From Firmicutes bacterium CAG:24053_14 (lineage in GTDB: Bacteria > Bacillota > Clostridia > Oscillospirales > Oscillospiraceae), in contig MNSZ01000001.1 of the NCBI GenBank assembly GCA_001916715.1, positions 1-11,343 of the forward strand: DNA of 11,343 bases. The letters are read 5' to 3'. How positions within the stretch are numbered: the first letter of the stretch is position 1; each line of letters starts with the position of its first letter. Under the pieces are notes generated by a model that was not told the DNA's origin, did no database searches, and saw nothing but the letters and a program-made list of their open reading frames with translations. Made by a program: the position numbers and the translations under genes. Positions 1 to 5,846 of the stretch are shown here, in pieces.

Positions 1-2
1 AT

Positions 3-113
3 CGCCTGCGGTATCAGGTAGAATGCTTCAATGAAGCGCTTCCCTATGAGGCAGGTCAGTCCTATGGAGATCGTGCGGCTTCGCAAGTCCGTGTGATCTA
101 CCGAATTTCATAA
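3..113 (+). CDS. C-terminal end of an unknown protein (partial)
   Basis: The frame starting at base 3 is open from the window edge to a TAA at 111-113, giving 36 residues that begin RLRYQVECFN and end VRVIYRIS. The gene starts outside the window. The stop codon merges with the ribosome binding site of the next gene (TAAGGAGG, 111-118), the tight packing expected inside an operon, so this is probably the gene upstream of the phosphoesterase in one transcription unit. The fragment is too short for family assignment, and I recognise no motif in it. The case for coding rests on the open frame and the stop/RBS arrangement only. Confidence 0.5.
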   Translation, partial: RLRYQVECFNEALPYEAGQSYGDRAASQVRVIYRIS

Positions 114-126
114 GGAGGTCTATCAC

Positions 127-732
127 ATGAACTACTTCATTGGAGACCTCCATCTCTTCAACCGGAACCAGACGGGTGAGGGTGTAAACTATGATGGGAG
201 ACCGTTTGCCACCGTTGATGAAATGCACCGGTATATCCTCGAGCATTGGAACGCTAAGATCACCAACGGAGATACCGTTTATATCCTTGGGGATATGGCC
301 ATGCGGGGAAGAAATGAAGCACTCATCGCATTGGTCGCACAGCTCAAGGGGAGGAAGATCCTCTTTCGAGGGAATCATGATGATCTGTCTGATTATCGGT
401 ATCAGAAGCTTTTCGCAGACATCACCGATTATCGCGAGATCAGCGAAAGTTTCGACGGGCGATCGTATAAGCTCTGCTTGATGCACTATCCCATTTTGAT
501 GTGGAATGGGCAGCATCGTGGATCGATCCTTCTCTATGCCCATACTCACAATACTGTGGAAGAGGCATTCTTCCAGAAATGCATCAAAGAGCTCAACGAG
601 AATAAGAAACTGGATGTTCAGGGAGGAAAGCCTATTCGCGCCATCAATGTCGGCTGCATGATGCCATATATGAATTACGAGCCAAGAACACTCAAGGAAA
701 TTCTCTCCGCACAGGACGCGAGAAAGGAATAA
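127..732 (+). CDS. Calcineurin-like metallophosphoesterase
   Basis: This 201-residue protein carries the motifs of the calcineurin-like metallophosphoesterase superfamily in order: GDLH (residues 6-9), GDMA (55-58), GNHD (82-85), the histidine of MHYP (H120) and AHTH (138-141). In this family these residues hold two metal ions that activate water to cut phosphoester bonds. The small size and absence of extra domains fit the compact phosphoesterases found in phages and conjugative elements; the substrate (nucleotide, nucleic acid end or phosphoprotein) cannot be told. The usual GHxH of the last motif is AHTH here, a mild variation that keeps both histidines. The ATG follows AAGGAGG (112-118) by 8 bases, so the start is secure. 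No signal peptide is visible, so it is cytoplasmic. It heads a run of small unknown genes, suggesting an accessory cassette. Confidence 0.9.
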   Translation: MNYFIGDLHLFNRNQTGEGVNYDGRPFATVDEMHRYILEHWNAKITNGDTVYILGDMAMRGRNEALIALVAQLKGRKILFRGNHDDLSDYRYQKLFADITDYREISESFDGRSYKLCLMHYPILMWNGQHRGSILLYAHTHNTVEEAFFQKCIKELNENKKLDVQGGKPIRAINVGCMMPYMNYEPRTLKEILSAQDARKE

Positions 733-737
733 TGCCT

Positions 738-1085
738 ATGTTACCGAAAGAGCTATTTCTCAGCACGATAGAGAAGATCCAAAAGCAAGAAGCTCGGATT
801 GACGAGTTTAATACCGCCCTCTCAAAGATCTGCGATGGGTTCCCTGTGTTTGATTCGGAGAATCAATACTTGATCGCGCTCCGGGAGCTGCTGAAGTACA
901 CAATGCAAGATCAATATGATTACATCGGCTGGTGGCTATATGAAGCACCGGATGCTGGATACACGATCTGGTGGAATGATGAGGACGGTAAAGAAATCCG
1001 CGTGGACTTGACAGAACCCGGTGCGCTCTATGACTATCTAGTGGAGTATGCCGCGCCGGAAGAAGTTCAGGAGGATGAGCCGTGA
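738..1085 (+). CDS. Small acidic protein of unknown function
   Basis: A protein of about 115 residues, acidic at the C-terminus (EEVQEDEP). The N-terminal half is predicted helical (IEKIQKQEARIDEFNTALSK). The middle has an aromatic stretch, DYIGWWLYEAPDAGYTIWW, then a strand-like DGKEIRVDL. I recall similar GWWLYE proteins among unnamed cargo genes of phages and conjugative elements but cannot name a family. Two ATGs are possible. ATG 732 shares one base with the phosphoesterase stop (TAATG) but lies only 3 bases from the AAAGGA at 723-728. ATG 738 lies 9 bases from it and is preferred. Either way translation should be coupled to the gene before. Its stop overlaps the GTG start of the next gene. 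Confidence 0.75.
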   Translation: MLPKELFLSTIEKIQKQEARIDEFNTALSKICDGFPVFDSENQYLIALRELLKYTMQDQYDYIGWWLYEAPDAGYTIWWNDEDGKEIRVDLTEPGALYDYLVEYAAPEEVQEDEP

Positions 1086-1492
1086 GCACACAATACTCTG
1101 TTGTTAATATGCGGATCACCGAAGAAGTCGCCGAATTTCAGAAAAAGGTTTCAGGAATCCAAACAGAATGTCTCCAAATGATGCGTGAGATCCCTGTATC
1201 CGCCGACTTGCAGGAGGCCAAAGAGGCTCTCATAGACAAGCTTTCTGACCATGCGCTATTCGCTGTTGAGGACCCAGAAGGGACAGCCATTGTGATTGGA
1301 ACGGCAAGAGCGGGCCATTTTTCATGGCGCACTGAGAATGGCTTCCATGACCTTGACTCAGTCATGCGTTGGCTCCAGTCACACCCGGAGTTTACGATTC
1401 GCGATGAGTATGGTATAATAATAAGCAAAGAAGAGTTCAAACGGATATTGGACTGGTGTAGGACAAAAGATTATTCGGTTGGGTTATCTTAA
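1082..1492 (+). CDS. Small protein of unknown function
   Basis: A 136-residue protein starting with GTG at 1082, which overlaps the TGA of the gene before it (GTGA). AGGAGG at 1069-1074 sits 7 bases upstream and fixes this start; the ATG at 1075 leads to a stop after 10 codons. The N-terminal half looks helical and may form a coiled coil (EEVAEFQKKVSGIQTECLQ, then LQEAKEALIDKLSDHALF). The C-terminal half has a strand pattern with HFSWRTENGFHDLDSVMRWL and a final helix after IIISKEEFKRIL. I do not recognise the family. The overlap and shared strand imply that it is made together with the previous two proteins. A candidate promoter lies inside its 3' end. Confidence 0.75.
   Translation: MSTQYSVVNMRITEEVAEFQKKVSGIQTECLQMMREIPVSADLQEAKEALIDKLSDHALFAVEDPEGTAIVIGTARAGHFSWRTENGFHDLDSVMRWLQSHPEFTIRDEYGIIISKEEFKRILDWCRTKDYSVGLS
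1391..1419 (+). promoter_or_regulatory. Candidate internal promoter for the 1546 gene
   Basis: TTTACG at 1391-1396 and a perfect TATAAT at 1414-1419 are separated by 17 bases, and TG at 1411-1412 makes an extended -10 (TGGTATAAT). It lies inside the coding sequence of the preceding gene, about 130 bases before the ATG at 1546, so the downstream gene could be expressed independently of the operon. The -35 matches consensus at only four of six positions. Chance occurrence in coding DNA is possible. Confidence 0.4.
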
Positions 1493-1545
1493 TCAGATAA
1501 CTGGAAAAAACACTATAAAAGGAATCTTGAAATGGAGGATATGCT

Positions 1546-1944
1546 ATGAAAGTGATCGAGTATATTTGCTGTATCGAAAACACAGACCCGTACACTCTGG
1601 AATTGCAGACTGCAGGACTGATGTGGTATGTCAAGAAGCAGCGTTATACGGTGGTAGAAACGCAGATCGACAGTATCCCAACCTTTGATTTTCGCAGGGA
1701 CAATCTTAATATCATTCTTTATAGGGAAAGCAATCCGTGTGATACTGTGTTGGTGTTCGACAAGAACCTTATTCCCGAAAGTCTTCTGCCGCAGTTTGAA
1801 AAGAAAAATCTCAAACTGGTCGAGGTCCCCCGTGAAGTACGGGAAAGTCCTGAGTTTCAGAATGCATTCCTCGAACTGAAAGCCAAGGTGGAAGAATGTG
1901 AGCGACAGGAACGAGCAAAAAAAATAGCTCTGGGCCGTAAATGA
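1546..1944 (+). CDS. Unknown protein, faint resemblance to a serine-recombinase N-domain
   Basis: A 132-residue protein whose ATG follows TGGAGGA (1533-1539) at normal spacing. The order of conserved-looking pieces recalls the resolvase N-terminal fold: a first strand (MKVIEYICCIEN), a helix containing LELQTAGLMWYVKK, a strand RYTVVETQID, a helix start RRDNLNIIL, a strand DTVLVFDKNLIP, and a helix plus strand KKNLKLVEVP. However, the catalytic YxRxSxxxQ signature is absent (CCIENTDPYTLELQ in its place) and so are the active-site arginines. If related at all it would be catalytically dead, perhaps a structural or regulatory relative. This reading is from pattern memory. The C-terminus is a charged helix rich in Glu and Lys (residues about 110-132). 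It lies 53 bases after the small-gene cluster. Confidence 0.65.
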   Translation: MKVIEYICCIENTDPYTLELQTAGLMWYVKKQRYTVVETQIDSIPTFDFRRDNLNIILYRESNPCDTVLVFDKNLIPESLLPQFEKKNLKLVEVPREVRESPEFQNAFLELKAKVEECERQERAKKIALGRK

Positions 1945-2188
1945 GCTGCGGAGAGAAAGTTGGGCGCTCAATAACACTGACCATTGGAGAGAGCTGAATT
2001 GTCAGCATTGAACTAAACAGCAGTTTGCCTTATTTTATACTCCAGGAGGAACGTGGATGGATAACTGGTCCAATTTTGTACTCAATACGGCAGGGCGGCA
2101 AAAAAAGCAACGGAAATCAGACCTCTACACCTTGAGTGAACAAGCTAGCGTATTCTTTTAGGATGAAGCCCCACAGTACGGATTTGAA

Positions 2189-3547
2189 ATGCGTGAAGGG
2201 CATCAGGATATGTCCTTTGAAATTGTGGATGCCCTCATAAACGACCAGCACTTTGCGATTGAAGCTGGCGTGGGTATCGGCAAGTCCTTCGGATATCTTG
2301 TACCGGTATTACTCTACAGCGAACGTATGCACAAACCAGTTATCATTGCAACCTCGACCATCGCGCTCCAGGAGCAGCTCTGGCGTGATGTCCGCATGCT
2401 AATGCCTCTTCTCGGGCTGAACAAAGATGTCATCCTTGCAAAAGGACAGAGTCATTACCTCTGCAATAAGCGCGCAAATGAATTCATATGTGATTCACAA
2501 GCAGCCGTGCCGGATATCCTCAAAGAGGGACTAAGTAATGGCCATGAGGAACGCAAGGATTTCCCGGAGGGCTTGCCTCAATGCGTATGGGACAAGGTAA
2601 ACGTGCAGCGGTTCAGCATGAAAAATTGCAGTTCCTGCGATAACAAATGCAAGTATTACAATATCCGCGTTGCGTTAAGATACACGTATGGTGTTGTTCT
2701 GTGCAATCAGGATTTTCTTACTCAGCATCTAATGAAGCTCAGACGCGGTCAGGGGGGATTAATTAACTCTGACGCTGATCTGCTTGTCGTGGATGAAGCG
2801 CATAACCTGGATGATAAAGTACGGAGTGCCACAACGGAACGTTTAGGGCAGGGTATGCTCTTTGGACTAATCAACCGTGCATTCCGTGAACTGCGTTCCT
2901 CCGACCAAAACAACGTATTCGGTGAGAGGCGAGAAGCTGAAAGCTCTATTATCGCATTTTATAACTGCCTGAAAGCACAGGTTCAAAAGCAAATCAACGA
3001 GGCTGATCAGGATATACGTTATGCTGACCGCTTTTTCTTTGACCAGAGCAGCAGTGCAATTGAACTGCTCAAAAAGATGAACTCCGCCATACATAACCTT
3101 TCGTCCAGCATTCAGATTTACTCCAGTATGGATTTCAAAAGCTCCCGCTCCGCAGCTGCCTCTGATGATCTAGATGCCGTCACTGACTCTCTTTCGGAGT
3201 TACTCAGCCAGATTGACGACATGCTAATCTGGATAGAGCAGCACGGCAGCAACGTGGAACTCGTCTATTGCCCCAAGAATACAAGGGAGATTGTGAGTCG
3301 CCTTTACTTCAACGGGGATAAGCGAACAATCCTGACATCTGCAACTTTGACAAACGCAACGGGTGGGACTTTGGAAGAGCAGTACTCTTACTTTATCAGC
3401 AATACCGGCTTTCCGACCGGAGAGCGTGGCTGTTTATCCGAGCCAAAGCCTTCCCCATATCCATACGATGAACACGCCATGATCTACTACTGCGATGATC
3501 TCCCCCACCCGACCAGAGAACATGAAGCTTTCTTCTTGAGGTTCTGA
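2189..3547 (+). CDS. Helicase fragment 1 (ATPase domain of the broken DinG-like gene)
   Basis: The longest intact open frame of the broken helicase, 452 residues from an internal ATG. In its own numbering: the helicase approach motif REGHQDM (2-8), Walker A GVGIGKS (27-33), cysteines C92, C147, C150 and C154 placed like the iron-sulfur cluster of XPD/DinG helicases, DEAH (202-205), and TSATL (383-387). It stops before the C-terminal RecA-like domain. The ATG at 2189 has no convincing ribosome binding site, and residues N-terminal to it are family-like, so it is an in-frame leftover and not a natural start. An isolated ATPase half is not expected to unwind DNA. Confidence 0.7.
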   Translation: MREGHQDMSFEIVDALINDQHFAIEAGVGIGKSFGYLVPVLLYSERMHKPVIIATSTIALQEQLWRDVRMLMPLLGLNKDVILAKGQSHYLCNKRANEFICDSQAAVPDILKEGLSNGHEERKDFPEGLPQCVWDKVNVQRFSMKNCSSCDNKCKYYNIRVALRYTYGVVLCNQDFLTQHLMKLRRGQGGLINSDADLLVVDEAHNLDDKVRSATTERLGQGMLFGLINRAFRELRSSDQNNVFGERREAESSIIAFYNCLKAQVQKQINEADQDIRYADRFFFDQSSSAIELLKKMNSAIHNLSSSIQIYSSMDFKSSRSAAASDDLDAVTDSLSELLSQIDDMLIWIEQHGSNVELVYCPKNTREIVSRLYFNGDKRTILTSATLTNATGGTLEEQYSYFISNTGFPTGERGCLSEPKPSPYPYDEHAMIYYCDDLPHPTREHEAFFLRF

Positions 3548-3570
3548 GCATTTCCAACGGGAAAGCACTT

Positions 3571-4083
3571 GTGCTGTTCACAGCAAAGACCGATATGGAA
3601 GAGGTATATTCCATTCTCAGCACGAAGAATCTTCCGTACAAGGTTTTAATTCAGCAGCCGGGATCATCGCAGGACAAGGTTCTGAATGAGTTTAAGGAAG
3701 ATACGAACTCCGTGCTCCTAGGAACTGGTGCATATTGGGAAGGTATCAGTATTGAAGGAAAAAGCCTTTCTAACGTCGTCATCTTCCGGCTCCCCTTCCC
3801 TGTTCCCGATCCGATTATTGAGTATAAGTGTTCCATTGCCAAAGACTCCCTGATGGATGTCCGCGTCCCTGAAATGATCATCAAGCTCAAGCAGGGCATC
3901 GGACGGTTGATCCGCAATTTCACCGATACCGGTATTGTCTGCATCATCGACCGAAGGCTTCGGGACAATCCGCCTGAACGCTATCATGACATCACATGGG
4001 ATTCGCTGCCCATAAAGAATCGGACAAGCAGTCTGGATGAGCTGAGAAGGTTCTATGAAAGTCTCCCCTCTTCCAAAGGATGA
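3571..4083 (+). CDS. Helicase fragment 2 (C-terminal RecA-like domain)
   Basis: The open frame that continues the helicase after the frameshift. It can be read from GTG 3571, but related sequence starts earlier, just after the frame-1 TGA at 3523-3525. In GTG numbering it contains the strand LFTAKTDMEEVY (2-13), the DinG-like stretch GTGAYWEGISIEGK (51-64), LPFPVPDP (74-81) and motif VI QGIGRLIR (108-115) with the arginine finger region. These pair with the first fragment's ATPase motifs in intact family members. No ribosome binding site precedes the GTG, so independent translation is doubtful. Confidence 0.65.
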   Translation: MLFTAKTDMEEVYSILSTKNLPYKVLIQQPGSSQDKVLNEFKEDTNSVLLGTGAYWEGISIEGKSLSNVVIFRLPFPVPDPIIEYKCSIAKDSLMDVRVPEMIIKLKQGIGRLIRNFTDTGIVCIIDRRLRDNPPERYHDITWDSLPIKNRTSSLDELRRFYESLPSSKG

Positions 4084-4264
4084 CGGTGCAAACGTCAGTC
4101 CGATAGGTGAGCAGACTGAGATCGGTCAAATTGACTGGGAACTGGCAGCTTACAATCTGTTGTCATTTCTTCATAACTGCAACGCGTACCCCATCTTGGA
4201 GTACACAAAAAAGCAAGTGGGTATTCTCTTCATTGAGATCCCCACTTGCTTTTATTATAGTTAG
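4055..4264 (+). CDS. Possible small protein overlapping the helicase 3' end (doubtful)
   Basis: A 69-codon frame starting at ATG 4055 inside the end of the helicase, in another frame, with AGAAGG (4043-4048) 6 bases upstream. It reads MKVSPLPKDDGANV and later IDWELAAYNLLSFLHNC. Its last 17 or so codons are made of the terminator hairpin (4209-4253), and its stop (4262-4264) lies beyond that hairpin, so the message would end before the stop codon. No family is recognised. The RBS is the only positive evidence. It may be a degraded relic or a chance frame. Confidence 0.2.
   Translation: MKVSPLPKDDGANVSPIGEQTEIGQIDWELAAYNLLSFLHNCNAYPILEYTKKQVGILFIEIPTCFYYS
4209..4256 (+). terminator. Rho-independent terminator, probably bidirectional
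   Basis: AAAAGCAAGTGGG (4209-4221) pairs perfectly over 13 bases with CCCACTTGCTTTT (4241-4253). An inner TCTC/GAGA pairing (4225-4228 with 4235-4238) extends the stem, leaving a six-base loop. The right arm ends in TTTT followed by ATT, and the left arm starts with six A, so transcripts from both directions would end in a U tract. It closes the left-hand gene block after the broken helicase. Confidence 0.85.
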
Positions 4265-4275
4265 CGTAAAATCCA

Positions 4276-4341
4276 GACATGTAAAAGGCCGCCATCTTAA
4301 GGAGCTACTGCTCACCGAGATGGCGGTCTTTTATACGTGTC
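4276..4341 (-). terminator. Long hairpin, likely terminator of the MerR-type gene
   Basis: Bases 4283-4298 pair with 4317-4332 over 16 positions with two G-U pairs (core CCGCCATCT/AGATGGCGG). Outside this, GACATGTA (4276-4283) can pair with TACGTGTC (4334-4341), making a long imperfect stem. Read on the minus strand it follows the regulator's stop at 4382 and ends in a CCTTTTAC run, as expected for its terminator. Read on the plus strand it also ends in TTTTAT. It lies only 22 bases from the previous hairpin. Confidence 0.75.
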
Positions 4342-4381
4342 AAGTCTTACAGTTACGCCTAGTACCGCGGTATGTTCGTTC

Positions 4382-5635
4382 TCAGCCCATTCTCCCCGAC
4401 AGCGCGCGGTGAGCGCTGTATGGCAGCAGATAGAGCTTTTCCCCCTTTTGATGGAAGCTGAATCCAATGTTGTTCCCGGCGTCTATGCTGGGTCCGCAGA
4501 TTTCCTTTTTATCGATGACGATACCCGTTTCTGCCGCCATTTTCAGGAAATACTGCAGCGAGAAATTGTTGTCGCTACACTTAGGATACTGGCTCAGCAG
4601 TTTCTGCATGGAGCGCCAGCCGTTTTCAAAGTAGAAATAGGTCCCGATCACCCGCGCGCCCGGCTTGAGCAGCGGTGCCAGCTCCTCATAGAAAAAGCTC
4701 CTGCGGTAGAAGTTGTGTTCATTCGCCGCAAAGAAATCGATATTGACATCAACACAGCCGGGACACAGCGGCAGATTCAGCGTACTGTCGGCAATGTAGA
4801 GAATCGGAAGGTGGTAATTCTCCCGCTCCATCAGCGCCTTATACATTGCCAGCGTCTCCGGGTATTTATCGACGATGATATAGCGCTCATTGGGGTCGAA
4901 GATGCCCTGATGCGTATACAGAAAGAACCACGCGTTGATGTAGCTCTCCATCACGACCTTTCCGCTCAGGCTGACCCCGTCAAGCTGCCGCTTCATGAAA
5001 TTGTACGCGCTCTGAAAAAGGCTGATCATCCCAGCGGGCAAATCCTTATACATCAGGCGATGGACATCCGGTGTATCGTCATTTCCCTCATAGCGGTTCG
5101 GTGTGAGCAGGATACCATCGCGCACATCTGCGTGATACCCGCACTGGCAATCCATGTCCGCTTCGAAAATATACTCAGTATCCATCGTCACATTGCTGAT
5201 GGCCAGCGGCTTTTTGCAATGCGGGCACTGGATAAGGCCGAGCATGCTCAATGGCAGCCCTGTCCGCCGATACTCCGACGTGTCCACGGTGGAGAGCTTC
5301 TCAATCTTTTGTGACAGAACGCCGGATATTTTCTCAAGATGTGCGATCTCCTCTTGACAGCCGCGGCGCCGCTCGGCATAGATGAGGCGCAATTCCTCCC
5401 GAAAGCCGGTCTTCTCCATGTCAGAAATGCGAAAGAGTGAAAGGATATGATGGATTTCCGCGAGCGTAAAGCCGAGCTCCTTCAGTTCAAGGATGCGCTC
5501 AAGATCGCTCAGTGTCTCGTCGTCAAACACATACTGCTTGTCCATCCGCGGCGGGACGAGCAAACCATAGTTGATGTAGTAATAAAGGTTGTCCCTTGAA
5601 ATACCGTAGCGCTGTGCCACTTGTCCAATCTTCAT
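4382..5635 (-). CDS. MerR-type regulator fused to a zinc ribbon and a methyltransferase-like domain
   Basis: 417 residues in four parts. Residues 1-70 are a MerR winged helix (MKIGQVAQRYGISRDNLYYY, then YGLLVPP, and LGFTLAEIHHIL). Residues 80-116 form the usual coiled-coil dimerisation helix. Residues 137-165 form a zinc ribbon with C137, C140, C163 and C165 followed by DGILLTP, like the Cys4 leaders of some class I methyltransferases. Residues about 221-400 look like a methyltransferase fold: IIVDKYPETLAMYKAL supplies the acidic residue (D256) and LLKPGARVIGTYF the post-IV strand. The SAM-binding glycine loop is replaced by MESYINAWFFL, so catalysis is doubtful and the domain is more likely a ligand sensor. 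Typical MerR proteins have only about 110-280 residues. The ATG is fixed by the family's first residues, although the AAGGA before it is unusually close. It faces the permease-dehydrogenase operon and probably controls it. Confidence 0.85.
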   Translation of the reverse strand: MKIGQVAQRYGISRDNLYYYINYGLLVPPRMDKQYVFDDETLSDLERILELKELGFTLAEIHHILSLFRISDMEKTGFREELRLIYAERRRGCQEEIAHLEKISGVLSQKIEKLSTVDTSEYRRTGLPLSMLGLIQCPHCKKPLAISNVTMDTEYIFEADMDCQCGYHADVRDGILLTPNRYEGNDDTPDVHRLMYKDLPAGMISLFQSAYNFMKRQLDGVSLSGKVVMESYINAWFFLYTHQGIFDPNERYIIVDKYPETLAMYKALMERENYHLPILYIADSTLNLPLCPGCVDVNIDFFAANEHNFYRRSFFYEELAPLLKPGARVIGTYFYFENGWRSMQKLLSQYPKCSDNNFSLQYFLKMAAETGIVIDKKEICGPSIDAGNNIGFSFHQKGEKLYLLPYSAHRALSGRMG

Positions 5636-5680
5636 GTCCTTGCCGTGAATCGGCTTCCCCCACTTTCCGCAATTTTTCTT

Positions 5681-5709
5681 AGTATAGCAAAAAGTTGGAG
5701 TGTGCTCAA
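5681..5709 (-). promoter_or_regulatory. Promoter of the MerR-type gene
   Basis: On the minus strand, TTGAGC (complement of 5704-5709) and TATACT (complement of 5681-5686) are 17 bases apart, close to the sigma-70/sigma-A consensus. The -10 lies 45 bases before the regulator's ATG. The inverted repeat at 5686-5720 covers the spacer and -35, so a protein bound there would block this promoter, consistent with autoregulation. Confidence 0.65.
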
Positions 5710-5733
5710 CACTTTTTGCTGATTTGGCAAAAA
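5686..5733. promoter_or_regulatory. Candidate operator array of three GCAAAAA half-sites
   Basis: AGCAAAAAGT (5686-5695) and ACTTTTTGCT (5711-5720) form a perfect 10-base inverted repeat. The second arm also pairs with a third site: TTTTTGC (5713-5719) and GCAAAAA (5727-5733) flank a 7-base gap. GCAAAAA therefore appears three times in alternating orientation in under 50 bases between divergent genes. This is the expected layout for dimer binding by the adjacent regulator, covering its own promoter and sitting just upstream of the operon promoter. Confidence 0.55.
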
Positions 5734-5740
5734 CAGTAGA

Positions 5741-5771
5741 TTGACATGGAGCATACTTGACCGTTTATTCT
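5741..5771 (+). promoter_or_regulatory. Candidate MerR-controlled promoter of the permease operon
   Basis: A perfect -35, TTGACA (5741-5746), is followed by TATTCT (5766-5771) at 19 bases or TTTATT (5764-5769) at 17 bases; each -10 matches four of six. A 19-base spacer is the hallmark of promoters that MerR proteins activate by twisting the DNA, which suits the divergent regulator. No clean dyad is seen inside the spacer itself. The leader to the ATG at 5847 is about 75 bases. Confidence 0.45.
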
Positions 5772-5846
5772 GTAAACAACCTAAGTGCAGGATGCTTAAG
5801 ACCGGTCACCGCACAAAGAAAATTTGATTGCAAGGAGGATATCTTT

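Larger units (their letters stand above)
2057..4083 (+). pseudogene. DinG/XPD-type ATP-dependent helicase, broken by a nonsense codon and a frameshift
   Basis: The reconstructed gene begins at ATG 2057, 7 bases after AGGAGG (2044-2049), and would encode about 675 residues. Codon 35 is TAG (2159-2161); the same frame continues directly into FEMREGHQDMSFEIV and the Walker A motif. A second lesion lies between about 3526 and 3547, where the frame-2 reading ends in TGA (3545-3547) while homologous-looking sequence resumes in frame 1 (SFLLEVLSISNGKALVLFTA). This needs one lost base or two gained ones. Together the pieces hold every superfamily 2 DinG/Rad3 hallmark: Walker A, four Fe-S-type cysteines, DEAH, TSATL and QGIGRLIR. 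Family members unwind DNA 5' to 3' and remove R-loops or aid repair. With both lesions no full-length helicase is expected. Amber readthrough or two sequencing errors are less likely alternatives. Confidence 0.85.

Noticed and set aside
2008..2041. Promoter before the helicase (TTGAAC 2008-2013 with TATTTT 2031-2036, or TATACT 2036-2041)
   Set aside because: The properly spaced -10 matches only four of six, and the better -10 is 22 bases from the -35; too weak to list as a feature.
3520..3547. Programmed -1 frameshift joining the helicase fragments
   Set aside because: No clear X XXY YYZ heptamer or downstream structure is seen, and the gene also has an upstream TAG, so decay is simpler.
4337..5314. 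A 325-codon plus-strand frame
   Set aside because: It is antisense to the MerR-type regulator, whose domains are clear; no RBS, and it starts within the terminator.
5757..5846. N-terminal extension of the permease to TTG 5757
   Set aside because: No RBS at 5757, the extension overlaps the candidate -10, and ATG 5847 has a strong AAGGAGG at normal spacing.
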